A stretch of DNA of 18,475 nt from Anaerolineae bacterium (GCA_026992375.1 JALXAF010000273.1:1-18475), one strand, 5' to 3'. Positions 6,802 to 14,700 are shown, counted from the stretch's first letter. Made by a program: numbers and translations. The notes: generated from the sequence alone by a model not told the origin.

Positions 6802-8490
6802 TCAAAATTTCGTTCGTTTGATGGTCGCGCGCAGGGATTTCAGCCGTTTCATCACGTCATTTTCGCCGCGGCCAAAGTAATCATGCAGTCGCACATACTC
6901 GGCGTAGAGTTGATTGTAGACTTCATGATGTTCGGGGATAGGCTCGTAGCGCTCATCCCGCAGACGGGCCATGTGACGGCTGGCTTCCTGGATTGAATCG
7001 TAGCCGCCCGCGGCCGCACCCGCAGCCACCGCGCCGTGCATGGCCGAGCCCAACGCTCCAATCTGCTCCGCCTCAGCCAGATAGATAGGGAGTCCGGTCA
7101 CGTCGGCGTAAATCTGCATCAGCAGCTTGTTGCGATTGGGCAGGCCGCCTGTGGCGATGATTTCTTTCACTTCCACGCCATATTCGATAAAGGTCTCGAT
7201 AATGAGGCGTGTGCCGTAGGCCGTGGCCTCGATTAGCGCCCGATAAATATCTTCCGCTTTGGTGGCTAGGGTCGCGCCAAGCAACATGCCCGTCAGATCC
7301 ACATCCACCAGCACGCTGCGGTTGCCGTTCCACCAGTCCAGAGCCAGCAGGCCGCTTTCGCCTGGGAAAAGTTGCGCCGCCTTCTCTTCCAGTAGTTGAT
7401 AACCGTCCATCCCGCGCATTTCCGCTTCCCAACGATAATCCGCGGGCAGGCAGTTATCCACGAACCAGGCGAAATGGTCGCCCACGCAAGATTGGCCCGC
7501 CTCGAAACCTGCCAGTCCGGCGATGATGCCATCCTCCACCACGCCGCACATGCCGGGCACGGTCTTGAACTCCTCTCCCAACACCATGTGGCAGTTGGAT
7601 GTGCCCATGATGATCACCATCCGCCCCGGTTCGGTGACTGTGGCCGCGGGCACAGCCACATGCGCGTCCACATTGCCCACCGCCACCGCGACGCCGGACG
7701 GCAGCCCCGTCCAGGCAGCGGCCTCTTCGCTCAATTCACCCGCCTTTGCACCCAGGGGCAATATCTCCCGGCTCATCTTCTCATCCACGATGTTCTCCAA
7801 TCGCGGATCCAGCGCCCGGAAGAATTCGGGCGGCGGGAAGCCCTCCGACTTGGACCACATGGCCTTGTAGCCTGCGGTGGCGGCGTTGCGGGTCTCCACC
7901 CCCGTCAACTGCCACACAATCCAGTCCGCGGCCTCGATGAGGCGATCCGCAGCTTCGTACACTTCGGGCGCTTCATCTAGGATTTGCCAGGCCTTGGGGA
8001 TGAACCACTCGGAGCTGATCTTGCCTCCGTAGCGCTCCAGTAGGTCGCCGAAACCGGCCGCTCGAGCCCGCTTGTTCAGGGCGTTGGCCTCGGACTGGGC
8101 CGCGTGGTGCTTCCATAGCTTCACCCAGGCGTGGGGATTTTCCCGCCATTCGGGCAGGAAGCAGAGGGGCGCGCCATCCGCAGTCGTGGGCAGCATGGTG
8201 CAGGCGGTAAAATCGATGCCAATGCCGATAACGTCCGCGGGATCGACGCCGCTTTCGGCCAGCACAGCGGGGATCGCTGTCTTCAGGACTTCGAGATAAT
8301 CGTTGGGGTCTTGCAGCGCCCAATCGGGCTCCAGGATGATGTCTGAATCGGGCAGTCGTTCGTCGATGACGCCGTTGGCGTAGGGATGCACATGGGTGGC
8401 GATCTCCCGGCCATCGGCCACATCCACGATGGACGCCCGGCCCGACTCGGTGCCAAAATCGACGCCAATGGCGTATTGGCGCTTGGTCAT
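6802..8490 (-). CDS. araB: Ribulokinase (FGGY carbohydrate kinase)
   Basis: 562 residues from the chosen start, the usual AraB length. The N-terminal phosphate-binding motif is VDFGTESGR (about residues 10-18). The AraB-type stretch GIGIDFTACTML (about 89-100) and LPEWRENPHAWVKLWKHH (about 112-129) resemble Bacillus AraB closely. The C-terminal FGGY domain has IIMGTSNCHMVL, the hinge ATAYGTRLIIE and EIIATGGLPNRNKLLMQIYADV. It phosphorylates L-ribulose, and family members also accept other ketopentoses and polyols. An ATG three codons upstream exists, but GAGGAG directly abuts it; with the ATG at 8490 the spacing is about 9 nt, so that start is preferred. No araA or araD is adjacent. An SrlD-like dehydrogenase gene lies upstream, so ketose made from a polyol may be the real substrate. 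Confidence 0.93.
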   Translation of the reverse strand: MTKRQYAIGVDFGTESGRASIVDVADGREIATHVHPYANGVIDERLPDSDIILEPDWALQDPNDYLEVLKTAIPAVLAESGVDPADVIGIGIDFTACTMLPTTADGAPLCFLPEWRENPHAWVKLWKHHAAQSEANALNKRARAAGFGDLLERYGGKISSEWFIPKAWQILDEAPEVYEAADRLIEAADWIVWQLTGVETRNAATAGYKAMWSKSEGFPPPEFFRALDPRLENIVDEKMSREILPLGAKAGELSEEAAAWTGLPSGVAVAVGNVDAHVAVPAATVTEPGRMVIIMGTSNCHMVLGEEFKTVPGMCGVVEDGIIAGLAGFEAGQSCVGDHFAWFVDNCLPADYRWEAEMRGMDGYQLLEEKAAQLFPGESGLLALDWWNGNRSVLVDVDLTGMLLGATLATKAEDIYRALIEATAYGTRLIIETFIEYGVEVKEIIATGGLPNRNKLLMQIYADVTGLPIYLAEAEQIGALGSAMHGAVAAGAAAGGYDSIQEASRHMARLRDERYEPIPEHHEVYNQLYAEYVRLHDYFGRGENDVMKRLKSLRATIKRTKF

Positions 8491-8514
8491 GTTATTCATC
8501 TCCTCTGCTCATCC

Positions 8515-8666
8515 GTAACTACTAAGGTCGTCACCGGTCGTCGTCCGAAAACCACGAAAAACACTAAGACACAAAGGAGCAAAGAGGAATTGATACATTT
8601 TTTCTTTCTGTTCTTGGCGTCTTGGCGCCCTTTGTGATTTGTTAATCGGGGTGCGTCAGCAGTTAC
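8515..8666. mobile_element. MITE-like element, GTAACTGC family (copy 2)
   Basis: 152 bp with terminal inverted repeats GTAACTAC (8515-8522) and GCAGTTAC (8659-8666), 7 of 8 paired. The interior is a long imperfect palindrome of CACTAAGACACAAAGG-like units on the left and CTTGGCGTCTTGGCGCCC on the right. Adjacent octamers GCTCATCC (8507-8514) and GTTCATTC (8667-8674) agree at 6 of 8 positions, both differences being transitions, as expected of an old 8-bp target duplication. It lies 24 bp upstream of the araB start and probably separates araB from the dehydrogenase gene at the RNA level. Confidence 0.72.
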
Positions 8667-8792
8667 GTTCATTCTTTGTGTGATAGATCTCCCGGTCCAT
8701 GTATTTGCCAAAGGCCCCATGCACGGCGTCGGCGGAGCGGGAGAGATTTATAGCGACACGATGTTCATAGCTGTTTTCGCAGCAGCAGGCGG
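8667..8792 (-). other. Short open stretch, possible gene remnant
   Basis: On the minus strand one frame is open and reads ...SRSADAVHGAFGKYMDREIYHTKNER. It ends at a TGA inside the end of the element at 8515-8666. It has no start codon with a ribosome site and I do not recognise it. It could be the truncated end of a lost gene between the dehydrogenase and araB, or chance. Confidence 0.2.
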
Positions 8793-9584
8793 TTAGCGCA
8801 TCTCTTGTCCGCCCGTCACATTGATGGCCTGGCCCGTCATGTAGCTGGCCTGATCCGAGGCCAGGAAGACCAGCACGTTGGTCACGTCCTCATAAGTGCA
8901 GCCCCGCTTCATGGGAACCTGATTCACGTATTTTTGGCGCACTTCCTCTTCGGTGACGCCCCATCTTTTGGCGTACTGCTTGTAGAGGGAATTGACCCAC
9001 AGGGGGGAATCCAGCAAATTGCCCGGGCAGATGGCGTTCACCCGGATGCCATGCTCGGCCAGGTCCAGGGCGATGCTCTGGGTGAGACCGATGCCGCCGA
9101 ATTTGCTGGCCGCGTACGCGGAATTCTTGTAGCTGCCCTTCTTGCCCGATTTCGAATTGATCTGGATGATGACGCCGCGCTTGCGGGGCATCATGGCCCG
9201 AGCTGCGTGTTTGGCCACCAGAAAATACCCGAATAGATTCACATCCAAGACCAATTTCCACTTGTCTGCGGGGAAATCCCAGATGGCTTCGGCGATGAGC
9301 ACGCCTGCGTTGGAGACCACGAAATCCACCTGACCGAAGGTTTCCAGCGTTTGCTGGAACAAAGCTTCGACCTGGTCCTCTTTAGTGACGTCGACGCCCA
9401 CGGCCAGGGTCTTGCGGTCATATTCAGCAGCGATTTCTGCAGCCGTCTTCTCCACGCCCGCCTTGTTGAGATCAGCCACCACCACATGGCAGCCTTCCCG
9501 AGCCATCCGTTCGCAGATGGCCCGGCCCAGGCCCTGGGCTCCTCCCGTCACGACGGCGATTTTATCTTCGAAAAGTCTTTCCAT
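8793..9584 (-). CDS. srlD: SDR-family oxidoreductase, sorbitol-6-phosphate 2-dehydrogenase-like
   Basis: 263 residues, classical SDR length. The NAD-binding motif TGGAQGLG is at 13-20, NAG at 92-94, and the catalytic triad is Ser144 (in INSKSG), Tyr157 and Lys161 (YAASK). The stretches QINSKSGKKGSYKNSAYAASKFGG, LTQSIALDLAEHGI and the C-terminal YMTGQAINVTGGQ resemble E. coli SrlD (sorbitol-6-phosphate to fructose-6-phosphate) unusually well, more than generic SDRs. Related enzymes oxidise ribitol, arabinitol or other polyols, so the substrate is not settled. On the minus strand AAAGAG lies about 6 nt before the ATG. araB follows 302 bp downstream on the same strand, suggesting oxidation of a polyol to a ketose coupled to phosphorylation. 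No sugar transporter is in the window. Confidence 0.85.
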   Translation of the reverse strand: MERLFEDKIAVVTGGAQGLGRAICERMAREGCHVVVADLNKAGVEKTAAEIAAEYDRKTLAVGVDVTKEDQVEALFQQTLETFGQVDFVVSNAGVLIAEAIWDFPADKWKLVLDVNLFGYFLVAKHAARAMMPRKRGVIIQINSKSGKKGSYKNSAYAASKFGGIGLTQSIALDLAEHGIRVNAICPGNLLDSPLWVNSLYKQYAKRWGVTEEEVRQKYVNQVPMKRGCTYEDVTNVLVFLASDQASYMTGQAINVTGGQEMR

Positions 9585-9664
9585 TTTTTACTCTTTGATG
9601 AATGGGGATGAGGGATTTGATATGGAGGTGATCTGGCATCGGGTATCAGGTATGGGATGTTTGG

Positions 9665-9776
9665 GATAATTGCTAACGCTGTCCCGTTCACTCAACACAG
9701 ATACGAAGAAACGCGGATAGTGCCTTTGTTTCCTTCGTATCTCTGTGGCAAAAAGCGATTAGGCGCTTAGTGAACG
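9665..9776. mobile_element. Decayed GTAACTGC-family palindromic element
   Basis: Left end GATAATTGCTAACG resembles GTAACTGCTAACG of the other copies; right end CTTAGTGAACG is a poor match. The core is a clear hairpin: CACAGATACGAAG (9696-9708) against CTTCGTATCTCTGTG (9733-9747), with a 2-nt bulge. The left half up to GAAACGCGGATA is the inverse of the right half of the element at 2301-2444. No target duplication can be seen. It lies between the M3 peptidase and dehydrogenase genes; the gap 9585-9907 holds no gene. Confidence 0.6.
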
Positions 9777-9812
9777 TCCAGGAATAGCTTCCCTTTTTCG
9801 CTGCATCCAGCG

Positions 9813-9852
9813 CCGGGGGATGAAGTCCCCTGGCTAGCCGGATTTATCCGGC
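9813..9852. repeat. Double hairpin downstream of the M3 peptidase gene
   Basis: Two adjacent stems: CCGGGGGA (9813-9820) with TCCCCTGG (9826-9833), loop TGAAG, one G-T pair; and GCCGGA (9837-9842) with TCCGGC (9847-9852), loop TTTA. It lies 55 bp beyond the M3 stop (minus strand) and might end that transcript. The bipartite shape looks like a dispersed repeat and not a standard terminator, as there is no T-run. Confidence 0.55.
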
Positions 9853-9907
9853 GTTGTGCAGATGGCGCGAAGATCCGAGTTGACGAGGCGAAGGTACATG
9901 ACGGACA

Positions 9908-11620
9908 CTAGAAATACTTTTCCATCTCCACCCGAATCAAATCCATCAACTCTCCCACGGTTTCCGGGTCGAAAGCGAAACGGGCGTTGGCAAGCTGAAA
10001 AAGTTCGGGCAGGGGTTTGGTGTAGCCTGCGGCCAGGGCCCGGCGATAATCGGCCACGGCCTGCTCTTGATCGTCCAGCGCGTTGCGCCACACCTGCAGC
10101 GCTCCTATCTGGGCCAGACCATACTCGATGTAGTAGAAGGGAACGCCGAAGATGTGCGCCTTGCGGTGCCAGCCAGTGGCCTTTTCCGCATCCAGGCCCG
10201 AGTAATCGATGCCCGGCAGGAAACGATCCCATAACTCAGCCCATTTTGCGTCCAGATCAGCAGGCGAGACGTCCTCGGGCGCTTTGGTGTAGAGCCAGTG
10301 CTGGAATTTATCCACCACCGCCATGTAAGGCAAAAAGGTGATGGTGCCGATGAGCTGCTCCCTCACGGCCCGTCGGTAATCACTCTCATCGTATACGCCG
10401 CCCGCTTCCTTGCGCCAGTAGGGCATGCTCAACTGCTCCATACTCATGGACGCCACCTCGGAGAATTCCATTGGCGAATGGTAATTCCAGATGAGGCTCT
10501 GGTGCTGGAAGGCCTCGAAGAAGTGAAAGGCGTGGCCACCCTCGTGCATCAGAGTGCGGAAATTGCGATGCGAGCCCACCGCGTTCATAAAAATGTAGGC
10601 CCGCCCGCTGATGGGAAAGCTGTTCATGTAGCCGCCCGGGGCCTTGTTGGGCCGGGACGCCAGGTCCAGGAAACCGTCGCGCATGGATTGAAAATAGCCG
10701 CCGAAATCGGGATGCACCTGGGTGAAGACCCGTTGGCCCGCTTCCTCCAACTCGACAACATCGCGGAATGGTTGCAGGGGTTCTTCATAGGGGTCCACCG
10801 TGGGCAACCAGGGACTGCCTATGCTGGTTTCCCACGGGCGCAGGCGATCCACGCCGATCTCTCCGGCCAGATAGCGGTGCATCTCCGAGGTCAGAGGCGC
10901 GACCTTTTGCTCGATGGCGTCGTGGAAGATAATGCAGTCCTCGGGCGTGTAATCGAAACGTCCGCGACTGATCCAGGCGTAGCTGCGATAGTCGGGAAAA
11001 CCTGCGTTCTTTGCGATTTGCCGTCGCTTGGCCAACAAGTCCATGAACAGCTCGTTCAGCTCATCGCGATGGGCCAGGTGTGCATCCATGATCTTGCGCC
11101 AGACCTGTTTGCGCACGGCTCGATCCCGATTTCCCAGCAGGGCCTCGGCCTGGGGAATGGTGAGCGATTCGTCCTTCCATTCAATGCTGAGACCGCCGAT
11201 GATCTCCTCGTAGCGTTTCCTGCGCAGTTGCAGCTCGGTCTGAATGGGGATGTTTTCCTCTGTGAACAAGTCCATCTCGGCCTTGAACCGGCGATAGACC
11301 TGGGCCGTCTCCTCATCGGGCTCATAGTCTTCCACGAGCATCCATTTGGCCTTCAATTTCTGCTCAACCACCTGCCATTGCGGATACACATCTTGCACCA
11401 ACTTTTTGAATCGTTCGTTGGCCTTTTCGTCAGCGGTGTTTTCGGTGATGGCCCGGTGAATCCAGGAGACTTTCTCATCCAGAACGCTTTCCAGATCGCT
11501 CCATCGCTGCAACCAGGCCCGGATGTTCCCGTGCGTTAGCTCCTCCGCTAGCAGCGCGTCCACATGCGGTTTGATACTGCTCCAATCCAGTGCATCAAGT
11601 TCGGGATAGTTGTATTTCAT
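9908..11620 (-). CDS. M3-family oligoendopeptidase (PepF-like)
   Basis: 570 residues from the chosen start. The zinc motif HExxH is HEGGH at 359-363 in LMHEGGHAFHFFEAF, and the third ligand Glu388 (in SPMEFSEVASMSMEQL) lies 25 residues later, as in M3 peptidases. The upstream segment SRPNKAPGGYMNSFPISGRAYIFMN is the family's substrate-binding block. The long N-terminal helical region (1-200) is the lid domain. These enzymes are cytosolic and cut short peptides. The open frame runs 53 codons further upstream, but those codons cross a heptamer repeat (11705-11769) and lack conservation; MKYNYPELDALDW with AAGGA about 10 nt upstream is the better start. Confidence 0.93.
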   Translation of the reverse strand: MKYNYPELDALDWSSIKPHVDALLAEELTHGNIRAWLQRWSDLESVLDEKVSWIHRAITENTADEKANERFKKLVQDVYPQWQVVEQKLKAKWMLVEDYEPDEETAQVYRRFKAEMDLFTEENIPIQTELQLRRKRYEEIIGGLSIEWKDESLTIPQAEALLGNRDRAVRKQVWRKIMDAHLAHRDELNELFMDLLAKRRQIAKNAGFPDYRSYAWISRGRFDYTPEDCIIFHDAIEQKVAPLTSEMHRYLAGEIGVDRLRPWETSIGSPWLPTVDPYEEPLQPFRDVVELEEAGQRVFTQVHPDFGGYFQSMRDGFLDLASRPNKAPGGYMNSFPISGRAYIFMNAVGSHRNFRTLMHEGGHAFHFFEAFQHQSLIWNYHSPMEFSEVASMSMEQLSMPYWRKEAGGVYDESDYRRAVREQLIGTITFLPYMAVVDKFQHWLYTKAPEDVSPADLDAKWAELWDRFLPGIDYSGLDAEKATGWHRKAHIFGVPFYYIEYGLAQIGALQVWRNALDDQEQAVADYRRALAAGYTKPLPELFQLANARFAFDPETVGELMDLIRVEMEKYF

Positions 11621-11704
11621 GGTCTTCTGTCCTTCAGTCCAGCAACCCGCCATAAATTTCAGGGGCCTTGATATTTCCGTATCGAAGTCTTTTGCCAGCG
11701 ACAT

Positions 11705-11769
11705 CAAACGTAAGACGTCAAACGTCATGGCGGAAATCCCGTTGCCGATAGCCGCATGACATTTGACGC
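11705..11769. repeat. Heptamer-built palindrome (CAAACGT units)
   Basis: Three 7-nt units, CAAACGT-AAGACGT-CAAACGT (11705-11725), start the left arm. ACGTCAAACGTCATG (11715-11729) pairs with CATGACATTTGACGC (11755-11769) at 13 of 15 positions. It lies in the divergent gap between the M3 peptidase (-) and the beta-CASP gene (+). Related units are at 13481-13494 and 13551-13578. Confidence 0.68.
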
Positions 11770-11881
11770 TCTCGGACAATGATTTCGGTGGGGAAGGGAC
11801 ACGCCGCTGAATTTGTGCCAGGTTATTAGTTCTTTAGTTTGAGTTTTTGTGACCAAAGTCCTATCTTATTATACCCGCAAA

Positions 11882-11890
11882 TGGTAAAAT
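11882..11890 (+). promoter_or_regulatory. Extended -10 promoter candidate for the beta-CASP gene
   Basis: TGGTAAAAT matches an extended -10 (TGn plus TAAAAT, 5 of 6 to TATAAT). No good -35 box is seen at 16-18 bp. It would give a leader of about 47 nt. An alternative is TTGTGA (11847) with TTATAC (11869). Confidence 0.4.
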
Positions 11891-11944
11891 GAGGGTAAAG
11901 TAATTAAGCCGTCAGCAACGTTTCCTTGTATCTGGAGGCAGATG

Positions 11945-13348
11945 ATGAAACTTCAATTCTGGGGAGCCGCCCGAACGGTCACCGGATCCATGCACCTGCT
12001 GGAAGTCAACGACACTAAAATCCTGCTGGATTGCGGCCTTTATCAGGGCAAGCGCAAGTTGAGCTACGAACGCAATCTGAACTTCCCCTTCGATCCCAAA
12101 GATATCGACGTGCTAGTGCTTTCTCATGCCCACATTGATCATTCAGGCAATATCCCCAATCTGGTGCGACAGGGCTTCAGGGGCAACATTTATACCACTC
12201 ACGCTTCGCGTGATCTGTGCGCAGCCATGTTGGAAGATAGCGCCCGCATTCAGGAACAAGATATCGCCTATTTGAACAAGAAGCGGCGACGAAAGGGCGA
12301 GCCACCGTTGGAACCGTTGTACACGGTGCAGGATGCGTTGAACACGCTGCCCTACTTCATCGGCGCGCCCTACTGGCGGCCTATTCCCATTGCGCCGGGC
12401 GTGACCCTCACTTTCTACGATGCGGGACACATCCTGGGCAGCGCCATCGTCTCGCTGGATATCGATGAGCAGGGCGCGGGTAAGAAACGACTGGTGTTCT
12501 CGGGCGACCTGGGGCGGCAGGGGCTTGCGATTTTGCGAGACCCGGAGTTCATCGATCGCGCTGATTATCTGATCATGGAAAGCACTTACGGCAGCCGCTA
12601 CCATGAAACCTTCGAGGACGCCACCCAGAAATTACGCGACATCAGCATTCGAGCGTTCAAGCAGAAGGGACGTTTGCTGGTGCCATCCTTCGCTGTGGGT
12701 CGCACCCAGGAGCTGGTGTATCGCCTGAATCAGCTTCGCACAAGGCGCGACATCCCCGAATTCCCCATCTATGTAGATTCGCCTTTGGCGGTGAATGTGA
12801 CCGAGGTCTTCCGGCTGCATCCCGAATGTTATGACCGGGAGGTGCGCAAATTCATGGCCGCCAATGACAATCGCAGTCCCTTCGGCTTCCATCTGCTGCG
12901 CTATGTTCGTAGCGTGGATGATTCCAAAGCGCTGAATTTCGTGCCCGATCCGGTGATGATCATCGCTGCTTCGGGCATGTGCGAGGGCGGGCGTATTCTG
13001 CATCATCTCAAGAACCACATCGGCGATCCCAACGCCATTGTTCTGTTCGTGGGGTATCAGGCCGAGAACACGCTGGGCCGCAAGATTCTGGACGGTGTGA
13101 GTCCGGTGCGCATTTTTGGCGAACTGCATGAGGTGCGGGCGCAAATCGAGCGCATCGATGGGTATAGCGCCCACGCCGACCGGACCGAACTGCTGGATTG
13201 GGCCAATCATTTCGACCGCGAGCAGCTCAAGCAGGTCTTCCTGGTGCATGGCGAGGAGGAAGGCTACGCCAGTTTGAAATCGGGCCTGGAGCAGATGGGC
13301 TTCAAGAATGTCACCGTGCCCGATCGCGGTGACTCATTTACCCTGTAA
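11945..13348 (+). CDS. MBL-fold beta-CASP ribonuclease-like protein (CPSF73/YSH1-type)
   Basis: 467 residues. The intact metal motif HAHIDH is at 61-66 with His162 (DAGHILGSA), Asp188 (FSGDLG) and Glu212 (MESTYGSR) as beta-CASP motif A region. The RNA-specificity half follows: PSFAVGRTQELVY, PIYVDSPLA, IIAASGMCEGGRILHHL, and the C-terminal motifs VGYQAENTLG, GYSAHADRTELL and LVHGEE. Such bacterial and archaeal proteins are RNA endo/exonucleases in RNA processing or decay. Two ATGs are in tandem: GGAGG (11934-11938) is 3 nt from the ATG at 11942 and 6 nt from that at 11945, so the second is preferred. It is monocistronic, with its own promoter and a strong terminator at 13374-13413. Confidence 0.94.
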   Translation: MKLQFWGAARTVTGSMHLLEVNDTKILLDCGLYQGKRKLSYERNLNFPFDPKDIDVLVLSHAHIDHSGNIPNLVRQGFRGNIYTTHASRDLCAAMLEDSARIQEQDIAYLNKKRRRKGEPPLEPLYTVQDALNTLPYFIGAPYWRPIPIAPGVTLTFYDAGHILGSAIVSLDIDEQGAGKKRLVFSGDLGRQGLAILRDPEFIDRADYLIMESTYGSRYHETFEDATQKLRDISIRAFKQKGRLLVPSFAVGRTQELVYRLNQLRTRRDIPEFPIYVDSPLAVNVTEVFRLHPECYDREVRKFMAANDNRSPFGFHLLRYVRSVDDSKALNFVPDPVMIIAASGMCEGGRILHHLKNHIGDPNAIVLFVGYQAENTLGRKILDGVSPVRIFGELHEVRAQIERIDGYSAHADRTELLDWANHFDREQLKQVFLVHGEEEGYASLKSGLEQMGFKNVTVPDRGDSFTL

Positions 13349-13373
13349 AACGGCCAGAACCGACTTCACGAGG

Positions 13374-13413
13374 CGCCAGTCACTTTGCATTCGAGCGAAA
13401 TGACTGGCGTTTT
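13374..13413 (+). terminator. Intrinsic terminator of the beta-CASP gene
   Basis: CGCCAGTCA (13374-13382) pairs perfectly with TGACTGGCG (13401-13409), and the stem continues with TTT/AAA past a bulged C. It is followed by TTTT (13410-13413). The T-run ends exactly where the mobile element at 13414 begins. Confidence 0.8.
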
Positions 13414-13641
13414 GTAACTATGCAGGACACGGCGAGAAAGCGTCCGCCGACGCTACATCGGCCTGTTATGCTGCCCCCGTCATGCGTCAAACGTCAGGTG
13501 GCTGTCGGCAGAGCGGCGTCAGCAATGAGCCGCGGCATCGTCACAGCAGGATGACGTTGACGCTTGACGTTTTACGTCCCTGGCATGTCGCCTGTTGGCG
13601 GATATTGCATGTAAGGTCTGACATGGGAGCTGCATAGTTAC
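13414..13641. mobile_element. MITE-like element with 12-bp inverted repeats and 8-bp target duplication
   Basis: A 228-bp element. Its ends GTAACTATGCAG (13414-13425) and CTGCATAGTTAC (13630-13641) are perfect inverses. GGCGTTTT stands directly outside both ends (13406-13413 and 13642-13649), a perfect 8-bp target-site duplication. The interior carries 7-nt units CATGCGT-CAAACGT (13481-13494) and ATGACGT-TGACGCT-TGACGTT-TTACGTC (13551-13578), roughly inverse to each other. There is no transposase gene, so it is non-autonomous. Ends starting GTAA with 8-bp duplications are features of the IS66 family. The insertion used the last bases of the terminator stem and its T-tract as target. Confidence 0.85.
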
Positions 13642-13652
13642 GGCGTTTTTTC

Positions 13653-13805
13653 GTAACAGCTAACGCACTCGACTTTAAGACTCAAAAAGCCACGAAGGCT
13701 CGACGTTTTTCGAAGGCGCGAAGGGAAAACAAAGAAAAATACTTCGTGTCTTCATCTTCTTCGTGTCTTCGTGGCAAAAAGTGGTGATGAGACCTTGCAA
13801 GTTAC
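13653..13805. mobile_element. MITE-like element, GTAACTGC family, with 8-bp target duplication (copy 3)
   Basis: 153 bp from GTAACAGCTAACG to CTTGCAAGTTAC. Its flanks GTTTTTTC (13645-13652) and GTTTTTTC (13806-13813) are identical 8-bp direct repeats. The inverted ends match poorly beyond GTAAC, but each matches the family consensus GTAACTGCTAAGG. The core hairpin has GCCACGAAG (13689-13697) and CTTCGTGGC (13767-13775), with 8/9-nt CACGAAGG-like units inside. It abuts the 3' end of map: the duplication includes the first base (13813) of the reverse-complemented stop codon. Confidence 0.85.
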
Positions 13806-13812
13806 GTTTTTT

Positions 13813-14589
13813 CTATAACTTCGACAAAATCACCGGCCCTTTGGGCGTGATGGCTAGGGTGTGCTCGAACTGGGCGGAGAGGGAGCGGTCGCGGGTGATG
13901 ACCGTCCAGCCATCATCCAGCAGAATCCACTCGGGACGGCCCAGGTTGATCATGGGTTCGATGGTGAAGACCATGCCCGGGCGCAGCTTGGGCCCGCGCG
14001 TGGGCATACGCACGTGCGACACCGAAGGCGGCTCGTGCAACTCTCGCCCGATGCCATGCCCGCCCCACTCGCGCACCACGCTCATGCCCCGGGCTTCGAC
14101 GAAATCCTGAATGGCCGCGCCAATGTCGTGCAGATAAGCGCCCGGCTGCGCGGCCTTGATGCCGATGTACAGCGCCTGCTCGGTCACCTCCAGCAGGCGT
14201 CTGGCCTCCTCCGATATCTCCCCTACGGGATAGGTGACGCAGGCGTCGCCGCACCAGCCCCGCAGCCGCAGACCGATATCCACGCCGATGATGTCCCCCT
14301 CGTTCAGCGTGCGATCGTCGGGGATGCCGTGGCATATCTCCTCATTGACCGAGGCGCAAATGGTGCCGGGGAAGGGCGGCGTATTGCGGCTGCCGCCTGT
14401 GTAACCTTTGTAAAGCACCCTGGCCCCGTGCTTGACGATGAACTCCTCTGCAATGCGATCCAGGTCGCTGAGCTTCGCTCCTGGCTGCACATACTCCCGC
14501 AGCACCTCGAAGGTTTCGGCCACGAGGCGATTCGCGTCCCGCAATTTCTGGATATCTTTTTTCGATTTGAGTTGGGTGTTTCGGAACAT
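13813..14589 (-). CDS. map: Type I methionine aminopeptidase
   Basis: 258 residues, the usual length of bacterial type Ia MetAP. The five metal ligands are in place: Asp104 (GVDIGLR), Asp115 (CGDACVTY), His178 (GGHGIGRELHEPP), Glu211 (FTIEPMI) and Glu242 (QFEHTLAI). His87 (ICHGIP) and the PFPGTICASVNEE substrate block are conserved. It removes N-terminal methionine from nascent proteins in the cytosol. The start has no strong ribosome site (TGAG about 8 nt upstream), but MFRNTQLKSKKDIQKLRDANRLV is a typical N-terminus. It is not in a ribosomal-protein operon here; selB lies 239 bp upstream on the same strand across a heptamer repeat. The stop codon touches the mobile element's target duplication. 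Confidence 0.96.
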   Translation of the reverse strand: MFRNTQLKSKKDIQKLRDANRLVAETFEVLREYVQPGAKLSDLDRIAEEFIVKHGARVLYKGYTGGSRNTPPFPGTICASVNEEICHGIPDDRTLNEGDIIGVDIGLRLRGWCGDACVTYPVGEISEEARRLLEVTEQALYIGIKAAQPGAYLHDIGAAIQDFVEARGMSVVREWGGHGIGRELHEPPSVSHVRMPTRGPKLRPGMVFTIEPMINLGRPEWILLDDGWTVITRDRSLSAQFEHTLAITPKGPVILSKL

Positions 14590-14700
14590 GATTTACTCAC
14601 AAAGGTGGGAAAGCAAATGGCCTTCGCTGGCGACACGAGTGAAAGCTCGCCAATGCTGATGAAAACACCTCGCGACCAGGGTGGGGCGGAAAGCCAAACA

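Noticed and set aside
10298..11539. 413-codon open frame on the + strand
   Set aside because: Antisense shadow of the M3 peptidase, which has HExxH and its third ligand.
11621..11779. Longer N-terminus for the M3 peptidase
   Set aside because: The extra 53 codons cross a heptamer repeat and precede the better supported start at 11620.
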